From assembly GCF_003112515.1 (NCBI RefSeq), contig NZ_BEVZ01000008.1, forward strand, positions 186,001 through 250,000: 64,000 bases of DNA, read 5' to 3'. The notes beneath the pieces were generated by a model that saw only the letters and a program-made list of their open reading frames with translations, was not told the origin of the DNA and did no database searches. The DNA is from Streptomyces fragilis (GTDB lineage: Bacteria; Actinomycetota; Actinomycetes; Streptomycetales; Streptomycetaceae). The position numbers and the translations under genes were made by a program. Positions 28,398 through 35,508 of the stretch are shown in pieces. Numbering within the stretch: the stretch's first letter is position 1; every line of letters begins with the position of its first letter.

Positions 28398-29162
28398 CTA
28401 GGAGCCGCGGATCTCCGCGGGCGGGGTGCGCCGGTCGTCGACCGGCTCCACCCGGACCAGTTCGCCCCAGACGATGTAGCGGTGCTCGGAGGTGTACATC
28501 GGGGTGCAGGTGGTCAGGGTGATGTATTTCCCGGGCTTCTTCCGCCCGGACTTCTCCGGCACCTTCTCCAGCACGCCGACGTCGAACTTCGAGGTGCTCG
28601 GCAGGATCTCGAAGACCTTGTAGACGTACCACCTGTCCTTGGACTCGAAGACGACCGGGTCGCCCTCGTGGATCTTGTGGATGTTGTGGAACTTGGCCCC
28701 GTGGCCGTCGCGGTGCGCGGCCAGGGAGAAGTTGCCGTTCTTCCCGCTGGTCGGCAGGGTCGCCCTGACCGGGTCGGTGTAGTAGCCGGCCGCGCCGTCG
28801 TCGAGCACCTTGGGGTCGGTGCCCTTCTTCACCAGGATCTGGTCGTCGTCCATCGCCGGGACGTGGAGGAAGCCGATGCCGTCCTTGGTGTCCAGCTTCC
28901 CGGGGACGCCGGCGCCCTCGATCTCCTGCTCCCACTGCTCGCGGACCCGGTCGCTCTCCCGGTCCGCCGCGCGGTCGGCGAGCAGGTTGGTCCACCACAG
29001 CGAGTAGACGACGAAGAGGCCGAGGACCACGCCGGCGGTCATCAGCAGCTCGCCCAGGAAGCTGACCAGGGAGGCCACCGGTCCCCGGGTGGGGCGGCGA
29101 CGGCCGTCCGGCCGGTGCGCGCCGGTGTCCCCGCCGCGCCGGTCGTGCTCTACCACTGCCAC
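28398..29162 (-). CDS. Class E sortase
   Basis: Sortases cut a sorting signal and link surface proteins to peptidoglycan; class E enzymes of Streptomyces recognise LAxTG. This one is 254 residues, with a cytoplasmic N-terminus, one membrane helix at about 36-55 and an extracellular beta-barrel. Catalytic residues are Cys219 in TLTTCTP, Arg228 in HRYIVWG and the His in SLAAHRDGHG. GTG at 29162 follows a GGGGGAC SD-like sequence. It lies directly downstream of a second class E sortase, as in S. coelicolor SrtE1/SrtE2. No LAxTG substrate gene was recognised in the window. Confidence 0.93.
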   Translation of the reverse strand: MAVVEHDRRGGDTGAHRPDGRRRPTRGPVASLVSFLGELLMTAGVVLGLFVVYSLWWTNLLADRAADRESDRVREQWEQEIEGAGVPGKLDTKDGIGFLHVPAMDDDQILVKKGTDPKVLDDGAAGYYTDPVRATLPTSGKNGNFSLAAHRDGHGAKFHNIHKIHEGDPVVFESKDRWYVYKVFEILPSTSKFDVGVLEKVPEKSGRKKPGKYITLTTCTPMYTSEHRYIVWGELVRVEPVDDRRTPPAEIRGS

Positions 29163-29198
29163 TGCGGCCGTCCCCCGTCGTGTGCCGAACTCACCCTG

Positions 29199-30380
29199 TC
29201 ACGGGTCCACCAGCACGTCGGGCTTTCCCTTGGCGCGCGGGCGTTCCTCGTCCATCTTGCCCCAGACGATCATCCGGTAGGTGCTGGTGAACTCCGGGGT
29301 GCAGGTGGTCAGTGTGATGTAACGACCCGGTCCGGTGAAACCCGACCCGGGCGGCACGGGCTCCAGGACGGAGACGTTGCCCGGTGACGTGGACGGAAGG
29401 ATCGAGGTCATCCGGTACACGTAGTACGCCTTGCTGGTCTCCACCACGATCGGGTCACCCGGCTTCAGGCGGTTGATGTAGCGGAACGGCTCGCCGTGGG
29501 TGTTGCGGTGGCCGGCGAGCCCGAAGTTGCCGGTCTTGTCGCCGGGCATGGCGGTGGGGATGCTCTCCTTGTCGTAGTGCCCGACCATGCCGCGGTCCAG
29601 CACCCGCTCCTTGTCGATGCCCTCGGCGATGGGCACCACCACGTCCAGGGTGGGGATGTGCAGGAGGGCGAAGCCCTGTCCGGCCTCGAAGGTGCCGGGG
29701 TCCCGGGCGCCCTTGTCCCAGTCGTCCTGGAGCTGGACGGTCTCCCGGTCCACGTCGGCGGCCGCGAGGACGTTGGTCCACCACAGCTGGTAGGCGACGA
29801 ACAGGATCATCAGCACGCCGGTGGTGATGAACAGCTCCCCCACGGCGCGGCTGATCAGCACGCCGGGACCGGGGCGGCGGGCCCGCTCGGCGCGGCGGCG
29901 CTCCACCCGCGACAGCGCGGCGCGGCCCTTGCCGGAGCGCGCCCCGTCGCCGTCACCGGAGCGTGCCGCGTCGTCGTCGGCGCCCCGGGGGGCGGCCCGG
30001 CGGCCGCGGCGGCCCTTGGCGGCCGCGGCCGCCGCCCGTCTGCGCGCGGCCCGGCCGCCCTCCGGGGGCGCGGCGGCGGCCGAGGAGGTGGACGGGGCGT
30101 CGTCCGAGCCGTCCGTGCCCGCGGGGCCGTCGGACGCCGGGCCGCCGGAGTGCGTGGGGTCGGGCGGGGGTACGACGGTGAGGCGCATGGTGCTCGACGG
30201 GTCCACGGCGCCGCCGGCCGTGTGGGCGGCCGTGGTGCCGAAGGGGTTCTCCGCGCCCTGGTACAGGTCTCCGGGCAGGAAGGGATCGACGTGCCCGAGC
30301 GGGTCGGCGGGGCCCCCCGGGGAGGCCGGGGGTATGCGCAGCGCCACCGTCTCGTCGTCCTCGGGGCGCCACCCGGTCAC
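29199..30380 (-). CDS. Class E sortase with long cytoplasmic N-terminal extension
   Basis: A 393-residue sortase. The catalytic domain is standard: Cys360 in TLTTCTP, Arg369 in YRMIVWG, His in GLAGHRNTHGEP. The single membrane helix is at about 183-200. Before it lie about 180 residues of disordered sequence, Pro/Gly-rich at first, then Ala/Arg/Asp-rich (GGRAARRRAAAAAAKGRRGR). GTG at 30380 is used because it overlaps the amidotransferase stop by four bases (GTGA), implying translational coupling. Paired class E sortases anchor chaplins in S. coelicolor and are needed for aerial growth; a like role is inferred. A later start would shorten the extension. Confidence 0.88.
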   Translation of the reverse strand: MTGWRPEDDETVALRIPPASPGGPADPLGHVDPFLPGDLYQGAENPFGTTAAHTAGGAVDPSSTMRLTVVPPPDPTHSGGPASDGPAGTDGSDDAPSTSSAAAAPPEGGRAARRRAAAAAAKGRRGRRAAPRGADDDAARSGDGDGARSGKGRAALSRVERRRAERARRPGPGVLISRAVGELFITTGVLMILFVAYQLWWTNVLAAADVDRETVQLQDDWDKGARDPGTFEAGQGFALLHIPTLDVVVPIAEGIDKERVLDRGMVGHYDKESIPTAMPGDKTGNFGLAGHRNTHGEPFRYINRLKPGDPIVVETSKAYYVYRMTSILPSTSPGNVSVLEPVPPGSGFTGPGRYITLTTCTPEFTSTYRMIVWGKMDEERPRAKGKPDVLVDP

Positions 30381-31015
30381 GCCGTGGACCTGCCGACGAC
30401 CGGGGCCAGCCCGGCGGACCGCGCCACCGCGTCCGGGTCGCCGCACTCGGCCAGCCAGTTGGCCAGCATCCGGTGGCCGTGCTCGGTCAGCACCGACTCC
30501 GGGTGGAACTGCACGCCTTCGACGGCGAGTTCCCGGTGGCGCAGCCCCATGACGATGCCGTCGGCGGTCCGCGCGGTCACCTCGAGCTCCGCGGGCACCG
30601 TCACCGGGTCGGCGGCCAGCGAGTGGTAGCGGGTGGCGGTGAACGGGGAGGGCAGCCCGGCGAAGACGCCCCGTCCCTCGTGCTCGACCAGGGAGGTCTT
30701 CCCGTGCAGCAGCTGCGGCGCGCGGTTCACCACGCCGCCGTAGGCCACCTGCATCGACTGCATGCCGAGGCAGACGCCGAAGACCGGCACGCCGGCCGCC
30801 GAGCAGTGCCGCACCATGTCGACGCAGACGCCGGCCTCCTCCGGCGAGCCGGGGCCGGGGGACAGCAGCACGCCGTCGAAACCCTGCTCGGCGTGGCCGA
30901 GGGTCACCTCGTCGTTGCGCAGCACCTCGCACTCGGCGCCGAGCTGGTAGAGGTACTGGACGAGGTTGAAGACAAAGCTGTCGTAGTTGTCGACAACGAG
31001 GATCCGCGCGCTCAC
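30377..31015 (-). CDS. Glutamine amidotransferase, anthranilate/aminodeoxychorismate synthase component II
   Basis: This class I amidotransferase subunit releases ammonia from glutamine for anthranilate (TrpG) or 4-amino-4-deoxychorismate (PabA) synthesis. It is 212 residues from GTG at 31015 (SARILVVDNYDSFVFNLVQY). The triad is Cys82 in GVCLGMQSM, His171 and Glu173 in FHPES; the oxyanion loop is SPGPGSPEEAG. It is coupled by 4-base overlaps to the small membrane protein upstream and the sortase downstream. The partner synthase is not nearby. The same gene beside DUF881 and crgA is conserved in actinobacteria, so pabA versus trpG cannot be settled here. Confidence 0.92.
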   Translation of the reverse strand: MSARILVVDNYDSFVFNLVQYLYQLGAECEVLRNDEVTLGHAEQGFDGVLLSPGPGSPEEAGVCVDMVRHCSAAGVPVFGVCLGMQSMQVAYGGVVNRAPQLLHGKTSLVEHEGRGVFAGLPSPFTATRYHSLAADPVTVPAELEVTARTADGIVMGLRHRELAVEGVQFHPESVLTEHGHRMLANWLAECGDPDAVARSAGLAPVVGRSTA

Positions 31016-31173
31016 TGTTCGTCCACCGTCGCATCGCCGAAGGGAAGAAGCGGCTCGGCCCACGGGAACACGTACTGGAACAGCACGTAGACCGCGGCCA
31101 GCGCGAGAAGCAGCGAGAGCAGGGCCTTCACCCAGGTGTTGCCCGGCAGATGCCGCCAGATCCAGCCGTACAC
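31012..31173 (-). CDS. 53-residue membrane protein
   Basis: A small gene too short for routine ORF scans. The translation begins MYGWIWRHLPGNTWVKALLS and continues LLLALAAVYVLFQYVFPWAEPLLPFGDATVDEQ. It has one membrane helix (about 17-36), aromatic residues on both sides and an acidic C-terminus. GTG at 31173 is preceded by AGGGGAGGGG, a strong SD. Its stop overlaps the amidotransferase GTG by four bases. SD, codon use and tight coupling argue that it is real. I recall a similar small protein at this place in other Streptomyces; its function is unknown, but the neighbourhood (DUF881, crgA) points to the division or envelope machinery. Confidence 0.82.
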   Translation of the reverse strand: MYGWIWRHLPGNTWVKALLSLLLALAAVYVLFQYVFPWAEPLLPFGDATVDEQ

Positions 31174-31257
31174 GGGTACCTACCCCTCCCCTTCGTCACC
31201 TTCGGTCGCGATGCCGCCGTACGCCGTCGTGCACCACGGAGGCGTACGGCAACCAGA

Positions 31258-32052
31258 CTAGGGCCTCTCCGAGGCGTTTCCGGCGGGCCTGGCGTACTGG
31301 AGGTCCACCGTGCCGGTGTAGCCGGGCAGGGTGCGCACGCCGTCCTCCTCGACCTTCCAGCCGAGGCCGTAGACGTTCACGTAGACCATGTAGTTCTGGA
31401 TGGCCGGGGACTCGGCGAGCGACTTCTGCAGCCGCTCCGGGTCGCCGACGGCGGTGACCTTGTAGGGAGGGGAGTAGACCCGGCCCTGGAGGATCAGGGT
31501 GTTGCCCACGCAGCGCACCGCGCTGGTGGAGATCAGCCGCTGGTCCATGACCTGGATCCCCTCGGCGCCGCCCTTCCAGAGCGCGTTCACCACGGCCTGC
31601 AGGTCCTGCTGGTGGATGACCAGGTAGTCGGGCTCCGGCTCGGGGTAGCCGGGCAGCTTCGCGGTGGCGTCCGGCGGGGCGTCGTTGAGCGTGACGGTGA
31701 CCGCCTCGCCCTTGACCGGGTCGGTGCCCGCCGCCTGCTCGAGCTCCTTGAGCTCGGCGTCCTCGGCGTCGGTTAGGCCCTGCTCGCGGGCGGCCAGTTC
31801 CTCGACGTCGTCGCGCAGGGCGGCGTTGGACTCCTCCAGGCCGGCGTTCTCCCGGCTGCGCTCGTGGATCAGGTCGGACAGGCGCAGCAGGGAGTCGTCG
31901 GTGCGGATGTTGGTGCCCTTGGCCGTGTGGAAGCTGGTCGCGAAGAGCAGACCGGCCAGGGCGAACACGGCCAGCGTGAGGACCCTCACGGGTCGGAACC
32001 GGGAGCGGCCGGGGCTGGTGCCCGTCCCGGGGAAGTCGGCAGAATTGCTCAA
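31258..32052 (-). CDS. DUF881 family membrane-anchored coiled-coil protein
   Basis: A 264-residue protein with a short cytoplasmic N-terminus, one membrane helix (about 23-43, VLTLAVFALAGLLFATSF), an extracellular coiled coil (about 55-105) and the DUF881 domain (VTVTLNDAPP, DYLVIHQQDLQAVVNALWKG, GAEGIQVMDQRLI, YMVYVNVYGLGWKVEEDG). The start codon is TTG at 32050-32052, supported by AAGGAGA about 10 bases upstream; no better start exists. Members of the family resemble YlxW/YlxX next to division genes. It is divergent from crgA and heads the operon DUF881-small protein-amidotransferase-sortases. Confidence 0.9.
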   Translation of the reverse strand: MSNSADFPGTGTSPGRSRFRPVRVLTLAVFALAGLLFATSFHTAKGTNIRTDDSLLRLSDLIHERSRENAGLEESNAALRDDVEELAAREQGLTDAEDAELKELEQAAGTDPVKGEAVTVTLNDAPPDATAKLPGYPEPEPDYLVIHQQDLQAVVNALWKGGAEGIQVMDQRLISTSAVRCVGNTLILQGRVYSPPYKVTAVGDPERLQKSLAESPAIQNYMVYVNVYGLGWKVEEDGVRTLPGYTGTVDLQYARPAGNASERP

Positions 32053-32215
32053 CGTACCCTTGTCTCCTTCGGCGCCGCGGAAGCACTACGCTAACGGACG
32101 CCCGGGGGAGTGCTCAGTCGTCCCTTTGCCGTACATCTGAACATCCCTTTGCAGCTGCCCCGGAGCGTGCCCCGTTCCAGCGCGGCCACGCAGCGCATCG
32201 ACAGGAGAGTCCCTC

Positions 32216-32473
32216 GTGCCGAAGTCACGTATCCGCAAGAAGGCCGATTACACGCCGCCCGCGGCCAAGACGCAGCCGGCGGCGATCAAGCTGACCAACC
32301 GCGCCTGGGTGGCTCCGGTGATGCTGGCGCTGTTCCTGGTCGGCCTGGCCTGGATCGTCATCTTCTACGTGACGGAGGGCTCGCTGCCCCTCGAGGCGCT
32401 CGGCAACTGGAACATCGTGGTGGGCTTCGGTTTCATCGCCGCCGGATTCGCCGTCTCCACCCAGTGGAAGTAG
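32216..32473 (+). CDS. crgA: Cell division protein CrgA
   Basis: CrgA is a small membrane protein that coordinates septum formation; in Streptomyces it represses premature FtsZ-ring assembly in aerial hyphae. It is 85 residues, the family length, starting MPKSRIRKKADYTPPAAKTQ from GTG at 32216, with two membrane helices at about 31-51 and 61-81. A TACGCT -10-like element at 32087-32092 would give a leader of about 120 bases. The cluster of DnaA boxes lies directly downstream. Confidence 0.96.
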   Translation: MPKSRIRKKADYTPPAAKTQPAAIKLTNRAWVAPVMLALFLVGLAWIVIFYVTEGSLPLEALGNWNIVVGFGFIAAGFAVSTQWK

Positions 32474-32508
32474 CGGCCCGGCCCTCCACGGGCCACCGCG
32501 GCCGCTAG

Positions 32509-32706
32509 TTATCCACAGCAGTTATCCACAGGTGGAAAAGAAAAGAAGATCTGTGGATAACCGTTGGGGAGCGGTCCGGATGTGATCGATCCCTCACCAC
32601 TCGAATACCTGTTCCCCCTGCATCTGACCTGCGGAAATAGCTGTCAGTTGCAGGGGGTTCGGCGTTTCCCCAGGTGGGCCCCGATCTGTGCCGAACCTGT
32701 GGACAG
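32509..32706. promoter_or_regulatory. DnaA-box cluster between crgA and rhomboid gene
   Basis: There are three perfect TTATCCACA boxes: 32509-32517 (+), 32522-32530 (+) and 32552-32560 (-). The first two are 13 bases apart; the third faces them 30 bases further on, across an A/G-rich patch (GGTGGAAAAGAAAAGAAGAT). A fourth, CTGTCCACA (minus), lies at 32698-32706. The 255-base gap between crgA and the rhomboid gene has no coding frame. These boxes match the high-affinity consensus better than those in oriC. High-affinity DnaA-box clusters near oriC that titrate DnaA are known in S. coelicolor; whether this is the same locus I cannot tell. Confidence 0.78.
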
Positions 32707-32728
32707 AGCTGTGACTCTGGGCGATGAC

Positions 32729-33577
32729 TCAGGTGAGCTGAGCAGTTCTCAACAGAGTGAGGGCGACGACCACGGCCAGTACCAGCACACAGGAGCCGTA
32801 CTGGAGCAGCGTCCGCCGGGAGCCCCGGGCGTGCAGCATGGCGTAGCCGATCAGGCCGCCGGCGACCAGGCCGCCCACGTGGGCCTGCCAGCCGATGCTC
32901 GTACCGGGCAACAGGGGCAACGCCAGGTTGAGCGCCAGCAGCACCAGCATGGGCCGCAGGTCGCGCTGGAGTCGCCGATGCAGCACCAGCGTGGCGCCGA
33001 AGACTCCGAAGACCGCGCCCGAGGCGCCCAGGGCACCGCTGTTCGGGTCCATCAGGAGGTAGCCGAGCGCGCTGCCCGCCAGCCCGGACACCAGGTAGAG
33101 CGCCAGGTAGCGCAGGCGCCCCAGCGCCTCCTCCAGCGGCCCTCCGACCATCCACAGGGCCAGCGCGTTCAACGCGATGTGCCACACCTCGAGGTGGCTG
33201 AACACCGAGGTGACCATGCGGTACCACTCGCCGAGGAAGGCGACGCCCACCGGCCACAGCACCAGCTCGTCCGCGAGGCCGGGCAGGGCCTGGAGGGCGA
33301 GGAAGACGGCGACGTTGACGCCGATGAGGATCTTGGTGACCAGCCGGGTGTCGGAGACCACGGGCGCCCCGGTCAGCGTCCGGGGCCGGGAGGACCCGGC
33401 GGTGGATCCGCCGCGCACACACCCGGGGCACTGGAAGCCGACGGAGGCGCTGATCATGCAGTCCGTGCAGATGGGCCGTTCGCAGCGGGTGCACCGTATG
33501 CCCGTCTCGCGGTCCGGGTGGCGATAGCACGTGGGCAGGGCGTGCGCCTGCTCCTGGTTCCCCTGGTCGTCCGCCAC
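32729..33577 (-). CDS. Rhomboid family intramembrane serine protease
   Basis: A 282-residue membrane protease that would cleave membrane helices within the bilayer. The N-terminal 55 residues hold paired cysteines and histidine (CYRHPDRETGIRCTRCERPI, CTDC, CPGC), a zinc-binding B-box-like module. Six or seven membrane helices follow. The catalytic dyad is Ser186 in GASGAVFG and His233 in WQAHVGG, with Asn137 as oxyanion residue in HIALNAL. GTG at 33577 begins ADDQGNQEQ. It lies downstream of the cyclophilin gene, with a terminator between them. The substrate is unknown. Confidence 0.94.
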   Translation of the reverse strand: MADDQGNQEQAHALPTCYRHPDRETGIRCTRCERPICTDCMISASVGFQCPGCVRGGSTAGSSRPRTLTGAPVVSDTRLVTKILIGVNVAVFLALQALPGLADELVLWPVGVAFLGEWYRMVTSVFSHLEVWHIALNALALWMVGGPLEEALGRLRYLALYLVSGLAGSALGYLLMDPNSGALGASGAVFGVFGATLVLHRRLQRDLRPMLVLLALNLALPLLPGTSIGWQAHVGGLVAGGLIGYAMLHARGSRRTLLQYGSCVLVLAVVVALTLLRTAQLT

Positions 33578-33680
33578 GTCCTGCAGTTCCCCTCACTCGA
33601 CGTCGCCCGCGCCGCCGCGGCGGCGGTTCCGGCGGCCATGGACGCGATCAAGCCGCCATGGGCGTGGTCGCGAAAGGATG

Positions 33681-33715
33681 CGCCCCGCCCGCCCTACGTA
33701 CGGGCGGGCGGGGCG
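33681..33715 (-). terminator. Terminator after cyclophilin gene
   Basis: CGCCCCGCCCGCCC (33681-33694), loop TACGTAC, GGGCGGGCGGGGCG (33702-33715): a perfect 14-bp stem between the cyclophilin and rhomboid genes. Confidence 0.75.
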
Positions 33716-33740
33716 AAAGGTTCCCTCGGCGGTCCCTGCC

Positions 33741-34268
33741 TCAGCGGGACTCGACGACGACCGACTCGATGACCACGTCGTTGACGGGGCGGTCGGTGCG
33801 CGGGTTGGTCTGCGTCGCCGCGATGGCGTCCACGACCTTCTGGCCCGCCTCGTTGGTGACCTCGCCGAAGATGGTGTGCTTGCGGTTCAGCCAGGTCGTC
33901 GGGGCGACCGTGATGAAGAACTGCGAGCCGTTGGTCCCCGGGCCGGCGTTGGCCATGGCCAGCAGGTACGGCTTGTTGAAGGAGAGCTCCGGGTGGAACT
34001 CGTCCTCGAACTGGTAGCCGGGACCGCCGGTGCCGTTACCGAGCGGGTCACCGCCCTGGAGCATGAAACCGCTGATGACCCGGTGGAAGACGGTGCCGTC
34101 GTAAAGCCGGGCGGTCGTCTTCTGGCCGGTGGCGGGGTTGACCCACTCGCGCTCGCCCTGGGCGAGCTCGACGAAGTTCTTGACCGTCTTGGGCGCGTGG
34201 TCCGGGAAGAGCCGGACCTCGATGTCGCCGTGGTTGGTCTTCAGGGTGGCGTAGAGCTGCTCGGCCAC
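33741..34268 (-). CDS. Peptidyl-prolyl cis-trans isomerase, cyclophilin type
   Basis: A 175-residue cytoplasmic cyclophilin that speeds proline isomerisation during folding. It starts MAEQLYATLKTNHGDIEVRL from GTG at 34268, with GGAAGG upstream; the frame extends 22 codons further without similarity. Active-site residues are seen in FHRVISGFMLQGGDP (Arg, Phe, Gln), MANAGPGTNGSQFFIT and the region LNRKHTIFGEV. No signal peptide. A ppiA-like gene in this neighbourhood is conserved in actinobacteria, but here its order relative to crgA is reversed. Confidence 0.95.
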   Translation of the reverse strand: MAEQLYATLKTNHGDIEVRLFPDHAPKTVKNFVELAQGEREWVNPATGQKTTARLYDGTVFHRVISGFMLQGGDPLGNGTGGPGYQFEDEFHPELSFNKPYLLAMANAGPGTNGSQFFITVAPTTWLNRKHTIFGEVTNEAGQKVVDAIAATQTNPRTDRPVNDVVIESVVVESR

Positions 34269-34538
34269 GATCTGCCTTCCGTTGTCGTCTGTGACCCCTC
34301 GATCCTCGCACGCCCCGCACCTGGAGTCGGGCACTGGCCGTCGTGCGGAGCGGATCGAGTGGTTTCGGTTGCGCGTCCTCGACCGACTCGTTTACCGAGC
34401 GGTCTCTTTCGGCCGTCCATGGACCTGGATCGTGACCCGGATGCCCGCTGCGGCATGCCCGATACCGCTTCCGGAGGCATGATCCGACAAAGGGTGGAAA
34501 GCCGATGGAAACCGTACGCCACCGAGGAGGAGGAACCC

Positions 34539-35276
34539 GTGACCCGCAAGAATCGCGCGCGCGCCCGGTCCGGTTCGGCGAAGGACAGCGTGTTGCACGC
34601 CGGTCAGGCGCTGGCGCCCTACGCCGACACGGCCAGGGTCCGGGCCGCGCAGTACGCGAACGAGGCGCGCGTACGGCTCGCGCCCGTGGTGACTCAGGCC
34701 GCAGGGCAGGCCCGTGCCCAGTACGGCGCCCATGTGGCACCGCGCCTGGCCCAGGCGTCCGCCTACGTGCCGGCCAAGGTCGACTCCGCCGCCCGTGAGG
34801 CGGCGTTGAAGACCCGACTGGCGGCCCAGCAGGCCGTCGACTACTCCCGGCCGGTGATCGAGCAGGCCAAGGCCAACGCCGGCCCGGTGAAGGACGAGGC
34901 CGCCGCACGCAGTGCGGCCGCCCTGGCGGCACTGAAGGGGCAGGTGTCCCCCAAGGACATCCAGCGCCTGGTGAAGAAGCGTCGTCGGCGGTCCGCCGTC
35001 GGCGGGTTCGCCAAGAAGACGGTGATGCTCAGCCTGCTGGGCGCCGCCGCCTACGCCGCCTGGCAGTGGTGGGACAAGCAGGCCAACCCGGACTGGCTGG
35101 TCGAACCGCCGGAGGCCACCGAGGTCCCCGACGACGCGAGCAGCCTGACCCCGGAGGACAGTGCTCCTCCGGTCGCCCCCACCCCGGAGAACGCCCGTAC
35201 CGACGAGAACACCGGCCCCTCAACGGTCGGTGAACAGAACACGCCGGCCTCGTCGGAGGACGAAGAGCGTCGCTGA
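34539..35276 (+). CDS. DUF5324 family protein
   Basis: A 245-residue protein starting MTRKNRARARSGSAKDSVLH. It is mostly Ala/Arg/Gln-rich helix with repeated ARVRAAQYANEARVRLAP-like segments that resemble apolipoprotein- or LEA-like amphipathic repeats (about 20-145). A basic stretch (KKRRRRSAVGGFAKK), one hydrophobic helix (about 168-188, VMLSLLGAAAYAAWQWW) and an acidic Pro/Thr-rich tail follow. This is the DUF5324 pattern. GTG at 34539 has GAGGAGGAGG upstream. It is divergent from the cyclophilin gene. The function is unknown; one terminal membrane helix suggests membrane association. Confidence 0.85.
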   Translation: MTRKNRARARSGSAKDSVLHAGQALAPYADTARVRAAQYANEARVRLAPVVTQAAGQARAQYGAHVAPRLAQASAYVPAKVDSAAREAALKTRLAAQQAVDYSRPVIEQAKANAGPVKDEAAARSAAALAALKGQVSPKDIQRLVKKRRRRSAVGGFAKKTVMLSLLGAAAYAAWQWWDKQANPDWLVEPPEATEVPDDASSLTPEDSAPPVAPTPENARTDENTGPSTVGEQNTPASSEDEERR

Positions 35277-35297
35277 TCCAAGCGTCGCGCCGGGTGA

Positions 35298-35313
35298 TGT
35301 TTCACGTGGAACA
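35298..35313. promoter_or_regulatory. parS: parS-like centromere site
   Basis: TGTTTCACGTGGAACA matches the ParB-binding parS palindrome (TGTTTCACGTGAAACA) at 15 of 16 positions; the single change is one G near the centre of the right arm. Flanking GAT/ATC extends the symmetry to 20 bases. Streptomyces chromosomes carry about twenty parS copies around oriC, and this one lies about 32 kb from the origin. It sits 22 bases after the DUF5324 stop. It is the only copy I found in the window. Confidence 0.88.
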
Positions 35314-35321
35314 TCCCCCGA

Positions 35322-35371
35322 ACACCGGGCCCCGGCCGCCTCGTTCCCCTGAGGCGGCCGGGGCCCGGTGT
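35322..35371. terminator. Large 21-bp hairpin after DUF5324
   Basis: A perfect 21-bp stem (35322-35342 with 35351-35371; arms begin ACACCGGGCCCCGGCC) and an 8-base loop GTTCCCCT, starting nine bases after parS. It probably terminates the DUF5324 transcript. Confidence 0.85.
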
Positions 35372-35508
35372 CACTCCCTACTCGAACGAACTTGCCTCTA
35401 TAGTTCGAAGACGGCTCCGGCCGGAGCATTTCGCCGAGCGCCGCCTCCTATGCACCTCGCTGCCGCGCGCTCGGCCAGGGGGTAGGGGAACAGGGGAGGG
35501 GCTCGGCG

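Noticed and set aside
32509..32706. A second replication origin at the DnaA-box cluster
   Set aside because: Only four boxes and no dnaA/dnaN-type context or extended AT-rich region; a titration or regulatory site is more likely.
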